Part shown: piece after piece, positions 32,076 through 40,926 of the stretch
Layout of the letters: the number at the start of each line of letters is the position of its first letter
Position numbering within the stretch: position 1 is the stretch's first letter
NCBI RefSeq assembly: GCF_900142225.1
Contig: NZ_FRAD01000023.1
Span: 1-42,164, forward strand
Reading direction: 5' to 3'
Source of the DNA: Hathewaya proteolytica DSM 3090
GTDB taxonomy: Bacteria; Bacillota; Clostridia; Clostridiales; Clostridiaceae
Length of the DNA: 42,164 nt
Notes under the pieces: model-generated
Seen by the model: the letters and a program-made list of their open reading frames with translations, nothing else
Databases searched by the model: none
Told to the model about the DNA's origin: nothing
Made by a program: the position numbers and the translations under genes

Positions 32076-33257
32076 ATGACAAAGTCATACGCTGAAAGAG
32101 CATTAGAAATGCACAAAGAAAATAAGGGTAAGTTAAGAGTAGTAAGCCAAATCGAGGTTAATTCCAAAGATGATCTAGCTGTGGCATACACTCCAGGTGT
32201 TGCTGAGCCTTGTCTAGAAATTGCAAAAGACAATGATAAAATTTTTGATTACACTATAAAATCTCACACAGTAGCTATAGTTACTAATGGAACAGCAGTT
32301 TTAGGTCTAGGAAATATAGGTGCAGGGGCAGGACTTCCAGTTATGGAGGGTAAAGCGCTTTTATTTAAAGAATTTGGTAATGTGGATGCATTCCCAATCT
32401 GCATAGATTCAGAGGATCCAGAAGAAATCATAAAGACTGTAAAGTTAATCGCTCCAGTATTCGGTGGTATAAATCTTGAGGATATAAAGGCACCAGAGTG
32501 TTTTTATATTGAAGAGACATTAAAAAAAGAGATGGATATTCCAGTATTCCACGATGATCAGCATGGTACAGCTATAGTAACTTTAGCAGGTCTTTACAAT
32601 GGTTTAAAGATAGTTGGAAAGAAAATTGAGGATATAGAAGTTGTTATAAATGGTTCAGGAGCAGCAGGTACAGCTATATGCAAGCTTCTTTTAAATGCAG
32701 GAGTAAAAAATGTGGTAATGTGTGATACTAAGGGTGCTATCGTAGATGGAGATCCAAGATTAAATGAAGCAAAGAAGGAAATTGCAAAGATTACAAACAA
32801 GAACAAAGAAGTAGGAACATTGAAAGACGTTATAGCTGGAAAAGACGTATTTGTAGGTGTTTCAGCTCCAAAGTCAGTAACTGAAGAAATGGTAAAATCC
32901 ATGAATAAGGATGCTATGATATTTGCTATGGCAAACCCAACTCCAGAGATTATGCCAGATGAAGCAAAGGCAGCAGGTACTAGAATAATAGCTACAGGAA
33001 GATCAGATTTTCCTAACCAGTTAAACAACGTTCTTGTATTCCCAGGTATATTCAAGGGTGCTTTAAATGTAAGAGCAAGTAAGATTACAGAAGAAATGAA
33101 ATTAGCTGCAGCTAAGGCCATTGCTGATTTAGTTCCAGCAGAAAAATTAAGTGAAGATTTCATCATACCAGACGCTCTTGACAAAACAGTTGCAGATGCA
33201 GTAGCAAAAGAAGTTGAGAGAATAGCCATTGCTTCAGGAATTGCAAAAATAAAATAA
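32076..33257 (+). CDS. Malic enzyme (NAD(P)-dependent, short bacterial type)
   Basis: Decarboxylates malate to pyruvate with reduction of NAD(P). The 393 residues begin with the usual 'AYTPGVAEPCLEI'. The malate site shows 'GNIGAGAGLPVMEGK' and 'FHDDQHGTAIV', and the dinucleotide fold has 'VINGSGAAGTAIC'. 'FAMANPTPEIMPDEA' and 'ATGRSDFPNQLNNVLVFPGIF' are all conserved. ATG 32064 is in frame, but ATG 32076 with AAAGG upstream gives the canonical family start. NAD or NADP preference cannot be read reliably. Confidence 0.94.
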   Translation: MTKSYAERALEMHKENKGKLRVVSQIEVNSKDDLAVAYTPGVAEPCLEIAKDNDKIFDYTIKSHTVAIVTNGTAVLGLGNIGAGAGLPVMEGKALLFKEFGNVDAFPICIDSEDPEEIIKTVKLIAPVFGGINLEDIKAPECFYIEETLKKEMDIPVFHDDQHGTAIVTLAGLYNGLKIVGKKIEDIEVVINGSGAAGTAICKLLLNAGVKNVVMCDTKGAIVDGDPRLNEAKKEIAKITNKNKEVGTLKDVIAGKDVFVGVSAPKSVTEEMVKSMNKDAMIFAMANPTPEIMPDEAKAAGTRIIATGRSDFPNQLNNVLVFPGIFKGALNVRASKITEEMKLAAAKAIADLVPAEKLSEDFIIPDALDKTVADAVAKEVERIAIASGIAKIK

Positions 33258-33327
33258 GAAATATATAATAAATTTAATAAGATATATTTATTACAAATAT
33301 AATTAAATTAGAATGGAGGGATTTTGT

Positions 33328-34554
33328 ATGTCAAAGGTTGTAGAAAGATTTTTAAAATACGTTTCTTTTGATACGCAATCAGCAGAGGATACAGGCAAGT
33401 ACCCATCTACAGATAAGCAACTTGTGTTAGCCAAGTATTTAGTTGATGAGTTAAAAGAGTTAGGTTTGCAAAATGTAGAGCTAGATAAGTATGGCTACGT
33501 TACAGGAGAAATACCAGCAAACATAGATAAAAAAGTGCCAGTGGTGGCTTTTATATCACATATGGATACAAGCCCAGAAGTATCTGGTGCCAATGTTAAG
33601 CCTCAGATTGTAAAGAATTATGACGGAAAAGACATAATTTTAAACAAGGAACAAAACATAGTACTATCCACTGAGATATACAGCGATATAAAGCAGTTTG
33701 TTGGCGAGGATATAATCACTACAGATGGTACTACTCTTCTTGGTGCCGATGACAAAGCTGGTATAGCTGAAATCGTTACAGGAATAGAATATCTTTTAAG
33801 TCATCCAGAAATAAAACATGGTGTTGTAAAAGTTGCATTTACACCTGATGAAGAAGTTGGAGCAGGAACTGATTATTTCGATGTAAAGAAATTTGGCGCT
33901 GATTTTGCCTTTACTTTTGATGGTTCTGAACCTGGCGAATTCGTATACGAGACTTTCAACGCTGCAGGTGCTACAGTTACTATAAAAGGAAACAATGTAC
34001 ACACCGGTTCCGCAAAGGGAAAAATGGTAAATGCCATATTCATAGCACAGGAATTTATCAGCTTACTTCCAGAGAACGAGAGACCAGAGAATACTGAAGG
34101 ATATGAAGGATTCTATCATGTAGATGCTATCAGTGGAGATGTGTCAGAAATAAAAATTCAGTATCTTATAAGAGACTTTGACAGAAAGAGTTTTGAACAA
34201 AGAAAACAGTTTATAAAATCCCTAGAAAATAAGGTAAATGAAAAATACGGAGAGGGTACAGTTACTGTAGAGGTAAAAGATCAATACAGTAATATGAGAG
34301 AAGTAATAGAAAAGTATCCTCACATCATTGAAATAGGTAAGGAAGCTATAAAAGCTGTAGGACTAGAATTAAAAGTACAGCCTATAAGAGGTGGTACAGA
34401 TGGTGCTAGACTTTCCTTCGAAGGGCTTCCAACACCAAATATATTTGCCGGCGGTATGAACTTCCACAGTAAATATGAGTACGTAGCAATATCTGCTCTT
34501 GAAAAAGCTACAGAAGTAGTGGTAAAGATTGCAGAGCTAGTTGCAGAAAAATAA
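33328..34554 (+). CDS. pepT: Peptidase T (tripeptide aminopeptidase)
   Basis: A zinc exopeptidase of the M20 family that removes the N-terminal residue from tripeptides in the cytoplasm. 408 residues. Metal ligands and catalytic residues are visible in 'SHMDTSPEV', 'LLGADDKAGIAEI', 'FTPDEEVGAGTDYF' and the closing 'GGMNFHSKYEYV'. The start at ATG 33328 follows ATGGAGGG; ATG 33313 is part of that site. It stands behind malic enzyme, separated by an AT-rich spacer of 70 bases. Confidence 0.95.
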   Translation: MSKVVERFLKYVSFDTQSAEDTGKYPSTDKQLVLAKYLVDELKELGLQNVELDKYGYVTGEIPANIDKKVPVVAFISHMDTSPEVSGANVKPQIVKNYDGKDIILNKEQNIVLSTEIYSDIKQFVGEDIITTDGTTLLGADDKAGIAEIVTGIEYLLSHPEIKHGVVKVAFTPDEEVGAGTDYFDVKKFGADFAFTFDGSEPGEFVYETFNAAGATVTIKGNNVHTGSAKGKMVNAIFIAQEFISLLPENERPENTEGYEGFYHVDAISGDVSEIKIQYLIRDFDRKSFEQRKQFIKSLENKVNEKYGEGTVTVEVKDQYSNMREVIEKYPHIIEIGKEAIKAVGLELKVQPIRGGTDGARLSFEGLPTPNIFAGGMNFHSKYEYVAISALEKATEVVVKIAELVAEK

Positions 34555-34575
34555 AATAAAATATAAGCATATAAG

Positions 34576-34616
34576 AAAAAAGCTATACAGCGGGGTCAAG
34601 AGCTGTATAGCTTTTT
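34576..34616. terminator. Bidirectional terminator between pepT and htrA
   Basis: AAAAAGCTATACAGC pairs perfectly with GCTGTATAGCTTTTT. A second dyad at 34619-34650 (TATATCTTAT with ATAAGATATA) flanks it on the htrA side. Confidence 0.9.
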
Positions 34617-34703
34617 CTGTATATCTTATGAAGGGGAACTTATAAGATATAGAATCTATATTAAAAATTTATTAAGGGGTAGCAATTTAATTGTAGTCTT
34701 ATT

Positions 34704-36062
34704 TTACTGTAGTGTAACTTTTGCAAGTTTTTCCTTACCATCTCTAATTAGAGTAAGAGACAAGGTATCTCCGGCTTTAAATTTGGCTTTTTCGGCATTA
34801 AGTTCTTTACCAGTTTTTATAGCTTTGCCATTTACTTTAACGATGACATCAGCTATTTGTATGCCAGCTTTTTCAGCTGCTGAATACTGTTCTACAGAAG
34901 CTACATATACTCCAATTGGTAAATTGTATTTTGCTTTTGCAGCCTCATCAATATCTCTTGTGCTTATGCCAATCATAACCTTTGGGGTCATTAATTCTTT
35001 AAACTTTGATTTAATTTGGTTGATTGGAATTGCAAATCCAAGACCTTCAACGCCATTTCCTACAGTTTTTTGAGTGTTAATGCCTATGACTTGGCCTCTT
35101 GAATTTACTAGTGGACCACCACTGTTACCAGGGTTAATAGCAGCATCTGTTTGTATAAATTTTAAATCTTTATTTTCAGCATCAATAGCTCTATCTACAG
35201 CACTGACAATACCAGCACTGACAGAACCAGAAAGCTCTAATCCTAAAGGATTTCCTATAGCCACGGCGGTTTCACCAACGATGATGGAATCAGAATCACC
35301 TAATTCTGCAACACCTGGCATTTTTACCGAGGTATCTGTAACTTTAATTACAGCCAAATCATAGCTAGGATCTGAGTTTATAAGTTTTGCTTCAACTTCC
35401 TTTCCATCTTTAAAAGTTACCTTTATACTTTGGGCATTGGCGATAACGTGATTGTTTGTAAGTATATATCCATTTTCATCTAGAATTACTCCAGAGCCCA
35501 CGCCTGATTGTCCCTCCATTATGAATCCCCAGTAGTTTTGAGGTAAAGTTTTTGTAGTAATACCTACAACAGCAGGGCCAACCTTTTGATTTATCTCAGG
35601 AATAGTTAAAGTATCATTGTTTTTTGCCACTAAGCTTTCAGCCAATACTGGAGTTTTACTACCACCAAGTCCATTGGACGAGTTTAAAACTTCATTGTTA
35701 TAATGCTTAGCTGTGAAGTAAGCAGCTCCACCACCAGCTATAGTTCCAGATAGTAAGCAAGCTACTAAAAGCAATGCTACAGTTTTAAACTTTCCTGAAC
35801 CAGGTTTTTTTGGCTTTTTAACTTTTTCATTAACAGTATGCCCATTTGCCATATTGTATTGGTAATTAGTATTTTGTGAATCATAGGAGCCACTATTGTA
35901 TGAACTAGAATCACCAAACTGAGCCGTGTTGTTCATATCATTGTAACTTCCCTCACTATAGTTAGTATTATTTTCTTGAAAATAATCATTGTTCATGTTT
36001 TCATTGTTTAAATTCTCATTGTTGTTAAAGTTGTTCGTTTCAAAGTTATTATTTTCGTTCAT
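34704..36062 (-). CDS. HtrA/DegP-type serine protease, membrane anchored
   Basis: 452 residues. An Asn-rich disordered cytoplasmic tail occupies 1-70, followed by a Lys-rich segment and one membrane helix at about 93-115. The trypsin-like domain (about 150-355) has the intact triad His205 (LTNNHV), Asp235 (SYDLAV) and Ser314 (PGNSGGP). A PDZ domain occupies about 365-452. It degrades or refolds damaged proteins outside the membrane. The ribosome-binding site AGGAGG precedes ATG 36062. Promoter TTGACA/TATCTT lies at 36119-36147. Confidence 0.94.
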   Translation of the reverse strand: MNENNNFETNNFNNNENLNNENMNNDYFQENNTNYSEGSYNDMNNTAQFGDSSSYNSGSYDSQNTNYQYNMANGHTVNEKVKKPKKPGSGKFKTVALLLVACLLSGTIAGGGAAYFTAKHYNNEVLNSSNGLGGSKTPVLAESLVAKNNDTLTIPEINQKVGPAVVGITTKTLPQNYWGFIMEGQSGVGSGVILDENGYILTNNHVIANAQSIKVTFKDGKEVEAKLINSDPSYDLAVIKVTDTSVKMPGVAELGDSDSIIVGETAVAIGNPLGLELSGSVSAGIVSAVDRAIDAENKDLKFIQTDAAINPGNSGGPLVNSRGQVIGINTQKTVGNGVEGLGFAIPINQIKSKFKELMTPKVMIGISTRDIDEAAKAKYNLPIGVYVASVEQYSAAEKAGIQIADVIVKVNGKAIKTGKELNAEKAKFKAGDTLSLTLIRDGKEKLAKVTLQ

Positions 36063-36118
36063 TTTAGTTTCCTCCTATACTACTTTTAAGTATTCCCTGT
36101 TTTCTATATTTATATAAT

Positions 36119-36147
36119 AAGATATGAATGTGACAGTAATGTGTCAA
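36119..36147 (-). promoter_or_regulatory. Predicted htrA promoter with TGACA/TGTCA dyad
   Basis: On the minus strand TTGACA (36142-36147), 17 bases, TATCTT (36119-36124). The -35 is part of the inverted repeat TGACA-n6-TGTCA, a possible operator. Confidence 0.5.
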
Positions 36148-36188
36148 AGGCTAGCCATCATATAAATTTTTAAATTAAATTTTTAAAT

Positions 36189-36231
36189 AAAAAAATACTT
36201 ATTCACAATGTGGATACATTGAAAATAAGTA
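36189..36231 (-). terminator. Terminator after the PIN-domain gene
   Basis: On the minus strand TACTTATTTTCAATGT pairs with ACATTGTGAATAAGTA, followed by seven T. Confidence 0.85.
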
Positions 36232-36235
36232 CAAG

Positions 36236-36895
36236 TTATATTTTTAGTATATTAATATTTGCCTCAATGGCAGTATCAAAGTCTTTATCTAAGGTAAGAA
36301 AATAAGTGATGTCATGACTTATAGCGCTGGAAAGATGAAAAGCGTCATTGATAGATAACATATATTTTGTTATAAATAGCTTAGACAATATGACATCTGT
36401 ATGAGTAATGCTAACAAATTTTAAGTTTAAAACTTTCTCAAAATATGAAAAAATATCTACAGAAGTTGTAAAATAAATTTTTAAAAGATCCTTTTTCCAT
36501 GGATTTTTGGCGATGTTGTGAAAATATTTATTAAAGGGTATTTCCTTATAATATTCTAATCGTCGTTCTTTTATAAGTTTCCTATCCCGTTTATTAAAAC
36601 ATGACAAGATTATTTCAATATCGTTGATGGAATTTAGAGGCTGGATTCTATCAATTTTGTATTTCATATCATTGATGAATAACTTCTTTGTTATCTGGTT
36701 TATGGTTTCCGCTATAGTCATATCGTTGACATATAGGGAGCAATTATTTCTTCTCAACAATGACAGCGTATTGCAACTTTCCATGTTTTTTGGATCTGTA
36801 TCATAAAGAAGGGTAAGAATAAAGCAAGTATCCAGCATTACAGAGCTTCCTAAAAGTATTCGGTTTGGATCAAAGGGATAATCAATTATATTCAC
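36236..36895 (-). CDS. PIN-domain protein, predicted ribonuclease
   Basis: 219 residues with GTG start after AGAGG. The PIN fold is suggested by Asp22 in 'MLDTCFILTLLYD', Glu63 in 'NDMTIAETI', and the late Asp residues in 'SINDAFHLSSAI' and 'FLTLDKDFD', the usual four acidic positions that bind metal. No antitoxin-sized gene is adjacent, so a VapC-type toxin system is not supported. It could be an RNA-processing enzyme. The central ~80 residues (Lys/Asn/Tyr-rich) are unassigned. It is AT-richer than its neighbours. Confidence 0.75.
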   Translation of the reverse strand: MNIIDYPFDPNRILLGSSVMLDTCFILTLLYDTDPKNMESCNTLSLLRRNNCSLYVNDMTIAETINQITKKLFINDMKYKIDRIQPLNSINDIEIILSCFNKRDRKLIKERRLEYYKEIPFNKYFHNIAKNPWKKDLLKIYFTTSVDIFSYFEKVLNLKFVSITHTDVILSKLFITKYMLSINDAFHLSSAISHDITYFLTLDKDFDTAIEANINILKI

Positions 36896-36961
36896 AAAAT
36901 AGCCTCTTAATAGTATTGTTTATATAGTTTATTATGAGAATATATATATTATGACTTCTCA

Positions 36962-37609
36962 TTATTTAAAGTGCTTTTGAAAGCATTTTTTGCAAAGATA
37001 GCTGTGCCCCTTATTTATAGAAATAAGTTGGCTTTTGTCATAAGATTTGCCACACATGGTGCAAGAGTACTTGTCAATGCTTGACCCAGTTTTCTTTGGA
37101 GTACTTGATTTTTTAAAATTTTTTACACCTATGCCACCGCCAGCGTTGGAAGGAGGGGCATATAAGATTGATTCATCGGGAATATTTTTTTTCACTATGT
37201 TGTAATTCATGCCGTATATGCTCTCCGCAAAGAGCTCTAATTCAAATCTAGGATTTTCTTTATCATAGAATTCTTCAATAATTAATCTTCTTACTTGTGC
37301 ATCGTTTACGATAAGACCACTCTTCTCTATACCATCAAAGATGCTTTTGGTTATATTATTTGTGTCCGGATGTCTTTTGCTACTTTTATAATAAACCTTT
37401 AAGACTGCAATAAGTGCTTCATCCATGACCACATTTGGGTTTTGAATTCTTGCCTTCAAGGCAATTTCCTGCTCGTATAATGCATACCTATCGTGATATT
37501 TCCCAGAGTTAACAGGGAGAATTGCTCTTCCATTCACGTTGAATAATTTAAAATTGGATTTAGATATGGGGGAACCCTCCACCATAACCTTAGCGTATTT
37601 GTTGTCCAT
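36962..37609 (-). CDS. RusA-like protein with C-terminal zinc ribbon
   Basis: 215 residues. The segment 'RHPDTNNITKSIFDGIEKSG' followed by 'IVNDAQVRRLIIEEF' aligns with the active site of RusA-type Holliday-junction resolvases (DxDN..K..D.L and DD). However, the second Asp of the first motif is Asn, and the first Asp of the later DD pair is Asn. Residues ~180-215 form a zinc ribbon with CTMCG and CKKC pairs. A Gly/Ser-rich linker joins the domains. No phage genes surround it, so it looks like a resident chromosomal gene. Activity is uncertain because of the altered acidic residues. Start at ATG 37609 after GGAGAG. Confidence 0.72.
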   Translation of the reverse strand: MDNKYAKVMVEGSPISKSNFKLFNVNGRAILPVNSGKYHDRYALYEQEIALKARIQNPNVVMDEALIAVLKVYYKSSKRHPDTNNITKSIFDGIEKSGLIVNDAQVRRLIIEEFYDKENPRFELELFAESIYGMNYNIVKKNIPDESILYAPPSNAGGGIGVKNFKKSSTPKKTGSSIDKYSCTMCGKSYDKSQLISINKGHSYLCKKCFQKHFK

Positions 37610-37772
37610 GTTTCTCTCCTTGTCTGTGATAGTTATATTGTATACATTTATTATATCATACTAAATTATTAGTGTAGGCATAGGAATAATTAGCTTACAA
37701 ATCTACAGGGTGGGGGTAGATTATATAATATAACAGAGGACAGGTTATTATAAGATTAATATTTAAAAGTAG

Positions 37773-39503
37773 TTATTTCATTTCCCTTAGCAATTCTAAT
37801 ATTGCCATGGCTGCTTCTTTAGGCCCTTGGTGCTCTTGACCCTCGATACCTAGTCGTGTTCTTATCTCACCAACTTTTATATTTTGTTTAAACAGGCAGC
37901 CAAAGTAGTTTGTGAGAAGCAAATCCGTTTGTTCCCTTCTCTGAACAGGACCAAAGGGATTTGCAAAATAAGATTCTACGATGCCTTTTTCTGTAGTAGT
38001 TCCTTTGGCAAATCGTCTGCCAGCCCTAAAAACTTCCAAAGCTTCTGAAGCATTACCAAAGAAGCTTATGGACTCCCCACCTTCCTCGTAGTTGTTGGCA
38101 TAGAAAATATAATCTACAGGATGATTTTCTACCACATCTTTATAATCTGTGATGGGAATAATTATACGGGCATTGATTTTGTCTGGGTTCATGAATACAG
38201 AGCGGTCCAGTTCTTTAAAGCTGTACCCAGTGTCTAGGTCATCTAATCTTACAAAGGCGCCGATTTCCGTACCACTGCTTTTAATTGTTCCATTGTCATC
38301 TAACAGCAATACACCCATGTCATCGTAAATAGTCTTTATGTCAGTGATGGAGGATTCCCCGTGGATTTTAAGCTGTTCAATAGTTTCAGATTTACCAGCA
38401 CCACTATCTCCCATAATGATGATATTGTTGGTTTTACCATCTAGCATGGTCATTTTAACCATAGCACCGTGAATTGGCAATTGGTTTTGATTTAATTTCT
38501 TTACGTTGTGCAAAGTTAAGATCATTTTTTTCATGTATCCAAAGTAATCGAATTTGTCATCGGAACTTAGAAAACCTACAATAATATCGTTGTCACTGTC
38601 CTCATAAAAAATTTCATTTTCCTTGTGGTCTTCGTAACCATATACGTAAATTAAGTCAGGCTTTCTGTTTCTATACTCTTCTTCTATAGCTAATTCAAAA
38701 AGGTTGCAAAGGGCAACACCTTGGGCCATAAAACGCTGATTGAAATACACAAAGGCAAGCAAATTACCAACCTTGGCAGGGTAGCATATCCATTGGTCGC
38801 TGTCAAATTTCTTATCCTCTAGAGGGTTTGTTTTTGTCTCCATAAAAATTCCGTCTCTCTTATTTCTTTTTGAATAGGCGATAAAAGGAGGATGAATTAT
38901 GACGGATTCAATAAAAGGAATATGGTCCAGATTTCTATATTCATAAGGAAGATAAGAACGCATATGGGTCAAGGTGAGACCAGCATTGACACCAGCTTTA
39001 ATCTGACGATAAACTTTGTTTTTTTTACCCATGACTTGTTCCTCGATAGAACGATATGTAGATAATACCAATTCCTCAAATCTTGACTGAGCATCTGCAA
39101 ATTGCACATTTTGATAACCAGTTCTTTTCTCATTGTTAAAGACTATGGCGTATCTTTGTAATCTTCTCCAGTATAAATATAAATCTTCTACTAGCTTTAA
39201 AAATTCATCTTTGTTTTGTAAATATCCTTCAAGGTTAGGTCTGTGGGCTATGATTTCTTCAGTATTTACTATGAGTAAAAGTTTAAAGACAGTTTTAAGG
39301 TCTTTCAGTATCTCTATCTTGTCTTCATTTACTGAGGAAAGATAGGAATAAATCACACTGTTTTTTCTTGAAATGTGGTCAAGGTATCTTTTCAAAACTT
39401 TGGAGAAAGATTCGCTTTCTATAAGTTCGCATCTTGATTGGCAGTACTCCTCAGAGAAGTTCAGTATGGCGTTGTTGTGTTTTATTTTGAATTTATATGA
39501 CAT
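37773..39503 (-). CDS. Divergent PEPCK/HPr-kinase-like P-loop protein
   Basis: 576 residues, cytoplasmic. The C-terminal half has a Walker A 'MGDSGAGKSETIE', close to HPr kinase (GDSGxGKSE). It is followed by 'IYDDMGVLL', 'ARIIIPITDYKDV..HPVDYIFYA' and 'GTTTEKGIVESYFANPFG', in the order of ATP-dependent PEP carboxykinase. The oxaloacetate-binding N-terminal domain of PEPCK is not evident. Instead ~330 residues of unknown type precede the P-loop. ATG 39503 lies two bases after the aminotransferase stop, with its GGAGG inside that gene, so translation is coupled. A kinase role is plausible; carboxykinase activity is doubtful. Confidence 0.75.
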   Translation of the reverse strand: MSYKFKIKHNNAILNFSEEYCQSRCELIESESFSKVLKRYLDHISRKNSVIYSYLSSVNEDKIEILKDLKTVFKLLLIVNTEEIIAHRPNLEGYLQNKDEFLKLVEDLYLYWRRLQRYAIVFNNEKRTGYQNVQFADAQSRFEELVLSTYRSIEEQVMGKKNKVYRQIKAGVNAGLTLTHMRSYLPYEYRNLDHIPFIESVIIHPPFIAYSKRNKRDGIFMETKTNPLEDKKFDSDQWICYPAKVGNLLAFVYFNQRFMAQGVALCNLFELAIEEEYRNRKPDLIYVYGYEDHKENEIFYEDSDNDIIVGFLSSDDKFDYFGYMKKMILTLHNVKKLNQNQLPIHGAMVKMTMLDGKTNNIIIMGDSGAGKSETIEQLKIHGESSITDIKTIYDDMGVLLLDDNGTIKSSGTEIGAFVRLDDLDTGYSFKELDRSVFMNPDKINARIIIPITDYKDVVENHPVDYIFYANNYEEGGESISFFGNASEALEVFRAGRRFAKGTTTEKGIVESYFANPFGPVQRREQTDLLLTNYFGCLFKQNIKVGEIRTRLGIEGQEHQGPKEAAMAILELLREMK

Positions 39504-39505
39504 AG

Positions 39506-40615
39506 CTATACCTCCGAATATAATCTGTCTATTACTGTTTTAAAAACAATAATGAATTTGTCTAAATGTTCTTTTGTAATATCACCTATTACTCCAACTC
39601 TTAGGAGATGTTCAGCATTTTCTCCCATACCCCTGGCGATATTTATACCCATACTTTCAATTTCCCTGTGAATCATGGTGGAGCTCATGAATTCCTTCAG
39701 TTTTATTACCACCATTACATTGCCCTTATTTTCTTCTTGGGCAAAATCCGTGTGAAACCCTATATCCTTTAGCCTGGATTCAAGATAGGATCTAAACTCA
39801 TAATGATGATTATAGTAGTTTTCCAAACCTACAGTGTTACATATATAATGGCAAGCTTTTTCCATGGCAAATATAAGGGATATGTTAGGTGTAAAAGGTG
39901 TTTCACTTACTTCCATGGACTTCAGGTATTTTCTAAAATCCAAATAAAACCTTGGCAAATCACTGCGGTCCATTAGTTTTAACGCTTTACTGCTAAGACA
40001 GGCAAAAGCGATACCTGGAGGAATTAAAAAGCCCTTTTGGCTTCCAGCTAGTACGCAATCCACATGGTACTTTTCCATGTCCATGGGATGAACAAGCAAG
40101 CCAGAGATGGAATCTACTATGAACAGGCAGTTGTCCATGTTTTTAATTAAATTTCCCACGTATGCTATATCATTCTTTACTCCGCTGCTAGTTTCGTGAT
40201 GGGTAATGAAAACTCCTTTTAAATCTGGATGACTAGAAATGAAGTTTTTTACTTCATTTTTATCGTAGGTTTCACCTAATTTATATTGCAAAACGTGTAC
40301 ATGAAGATCGTATGCTTTACAAATATCCACAAATCTATTTCCAAAGTATCCAATGCTGATTACTAGAACCTCATCATTTTTTCTAAAAAAATTACATACA
40401 GAGGCTTCCATGGTAGCAGTACCAGAGGATGTAAGGATAATTACTTCGCCTTCTTGGTTTAAATTTACTATATTTTTTATTTGATTTCTTACCTTATCAA
40501 ACACTTCTTTAAATTCATAGGATCTGTGATGACAGATTCTGTTGCTTAAAATATTAAGAAATTCTTGCCTACATTCCGTTGGTCCTGGTGCTAAGATAAA
40601 TTGATTTTTGTCCAT
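39506..40615 (-). CDS. Class V aminotransferase (alanine-glyoxylate/serine-pyruvate type)
   Basis: 369 residues, PLP dependent. 'FILAPGPTECRQEFL', 'CHHRSYEFKEVF' and 'ILTSSGTATMEASVCNF' match the AGAT/PucG/PhnW-type N-terminal pattern. The PLP Asp is in 'FIVDSISGLL', and the Lys is in 'AGSQKGFLIPPG'. 'LLRVGVIGDITKEHLDKFI' is the family's closing segment. Substrate cannot be fixed; alanine-glyoxylate or serine-pyruvate transamination is most likely. It directly precedes the PEPCK-like kinase and shares its message. Start after AGGGAGG. Confidence 0.88.
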   Translation of the reverse strand: MDKNQFILAPGPTECRQEFLNILSNRICHHRSYEFKEVFDKVRNQIKNIVNLNQEGEVIILTSSGTATMEASVCNFFRKNDEVLVISIGYFGNRFVDICKAYDLHVHVLQYKLGETYDKNEVKNFISSHPDLKGVFITHHETSSGVKNDIAYVGNLIKNMDNCLFIVDSISGLLVHPMDMEKYHVDCVLAGSQKGFLIPPGIAFACLSSKALKLMDRSDLPRFYLDFRKYLKSMEVSETPFTPNISLIFAMEKACHYICNTVGLENYYNHHYEFRSYLESRLKDIGFHTDFAQEENKGNVMVVIKLKEFMSSTMIHREIESMGINIARGMGENAEHLLRVGVIGDITKEHLDKFIIVFKTVIDRLYSEV

Positions 40616-40926
40616 ACTATTCCTCCCTATGAAAATAAAATTCTTATAGTTTTTTATTATACCCTTTTAAGAGAAAAATGCAAGAAGAATATAATAAAAT
40701 TGCAAAATAATAAATTTAAACCTAATACTAAGGATGAAAACGCAATAAAGATAGAATAGAAATTGCAAAAACACAGTTTAAATAATTATTATTAGATAAA
40801 AATGAAGAAAGTATTCATATAATCAAGTCATGGAGCAAAAAAAATTATGATAAATTCTTGAGGTGGCTATTTAAAAATGGGAAATGTATAATATAGATAA
40901 ACAAGGTGATAAGGAGAGGAATTTCA
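40616..40926. other. AT-rich intergenic region, 311 bases
   Basis: No gene is visible. It holds the promoter of the minus-strand aminotransferase operon on its left. On its right is a TATAAT at 40887-40892, about 35 bases before the methyltransferase start. I see no riboswitch, repeat or terminator in it. Confidence 0.5.

Noticed and set aside
36236..37609. Toxin-antitoxin or phage remnant made of the PIN and RusA-like genes
   Set aside because: No antitoxin-sized gene, integrase, or other phage gene is nearby, and both genes have ordinary spacing and signals.
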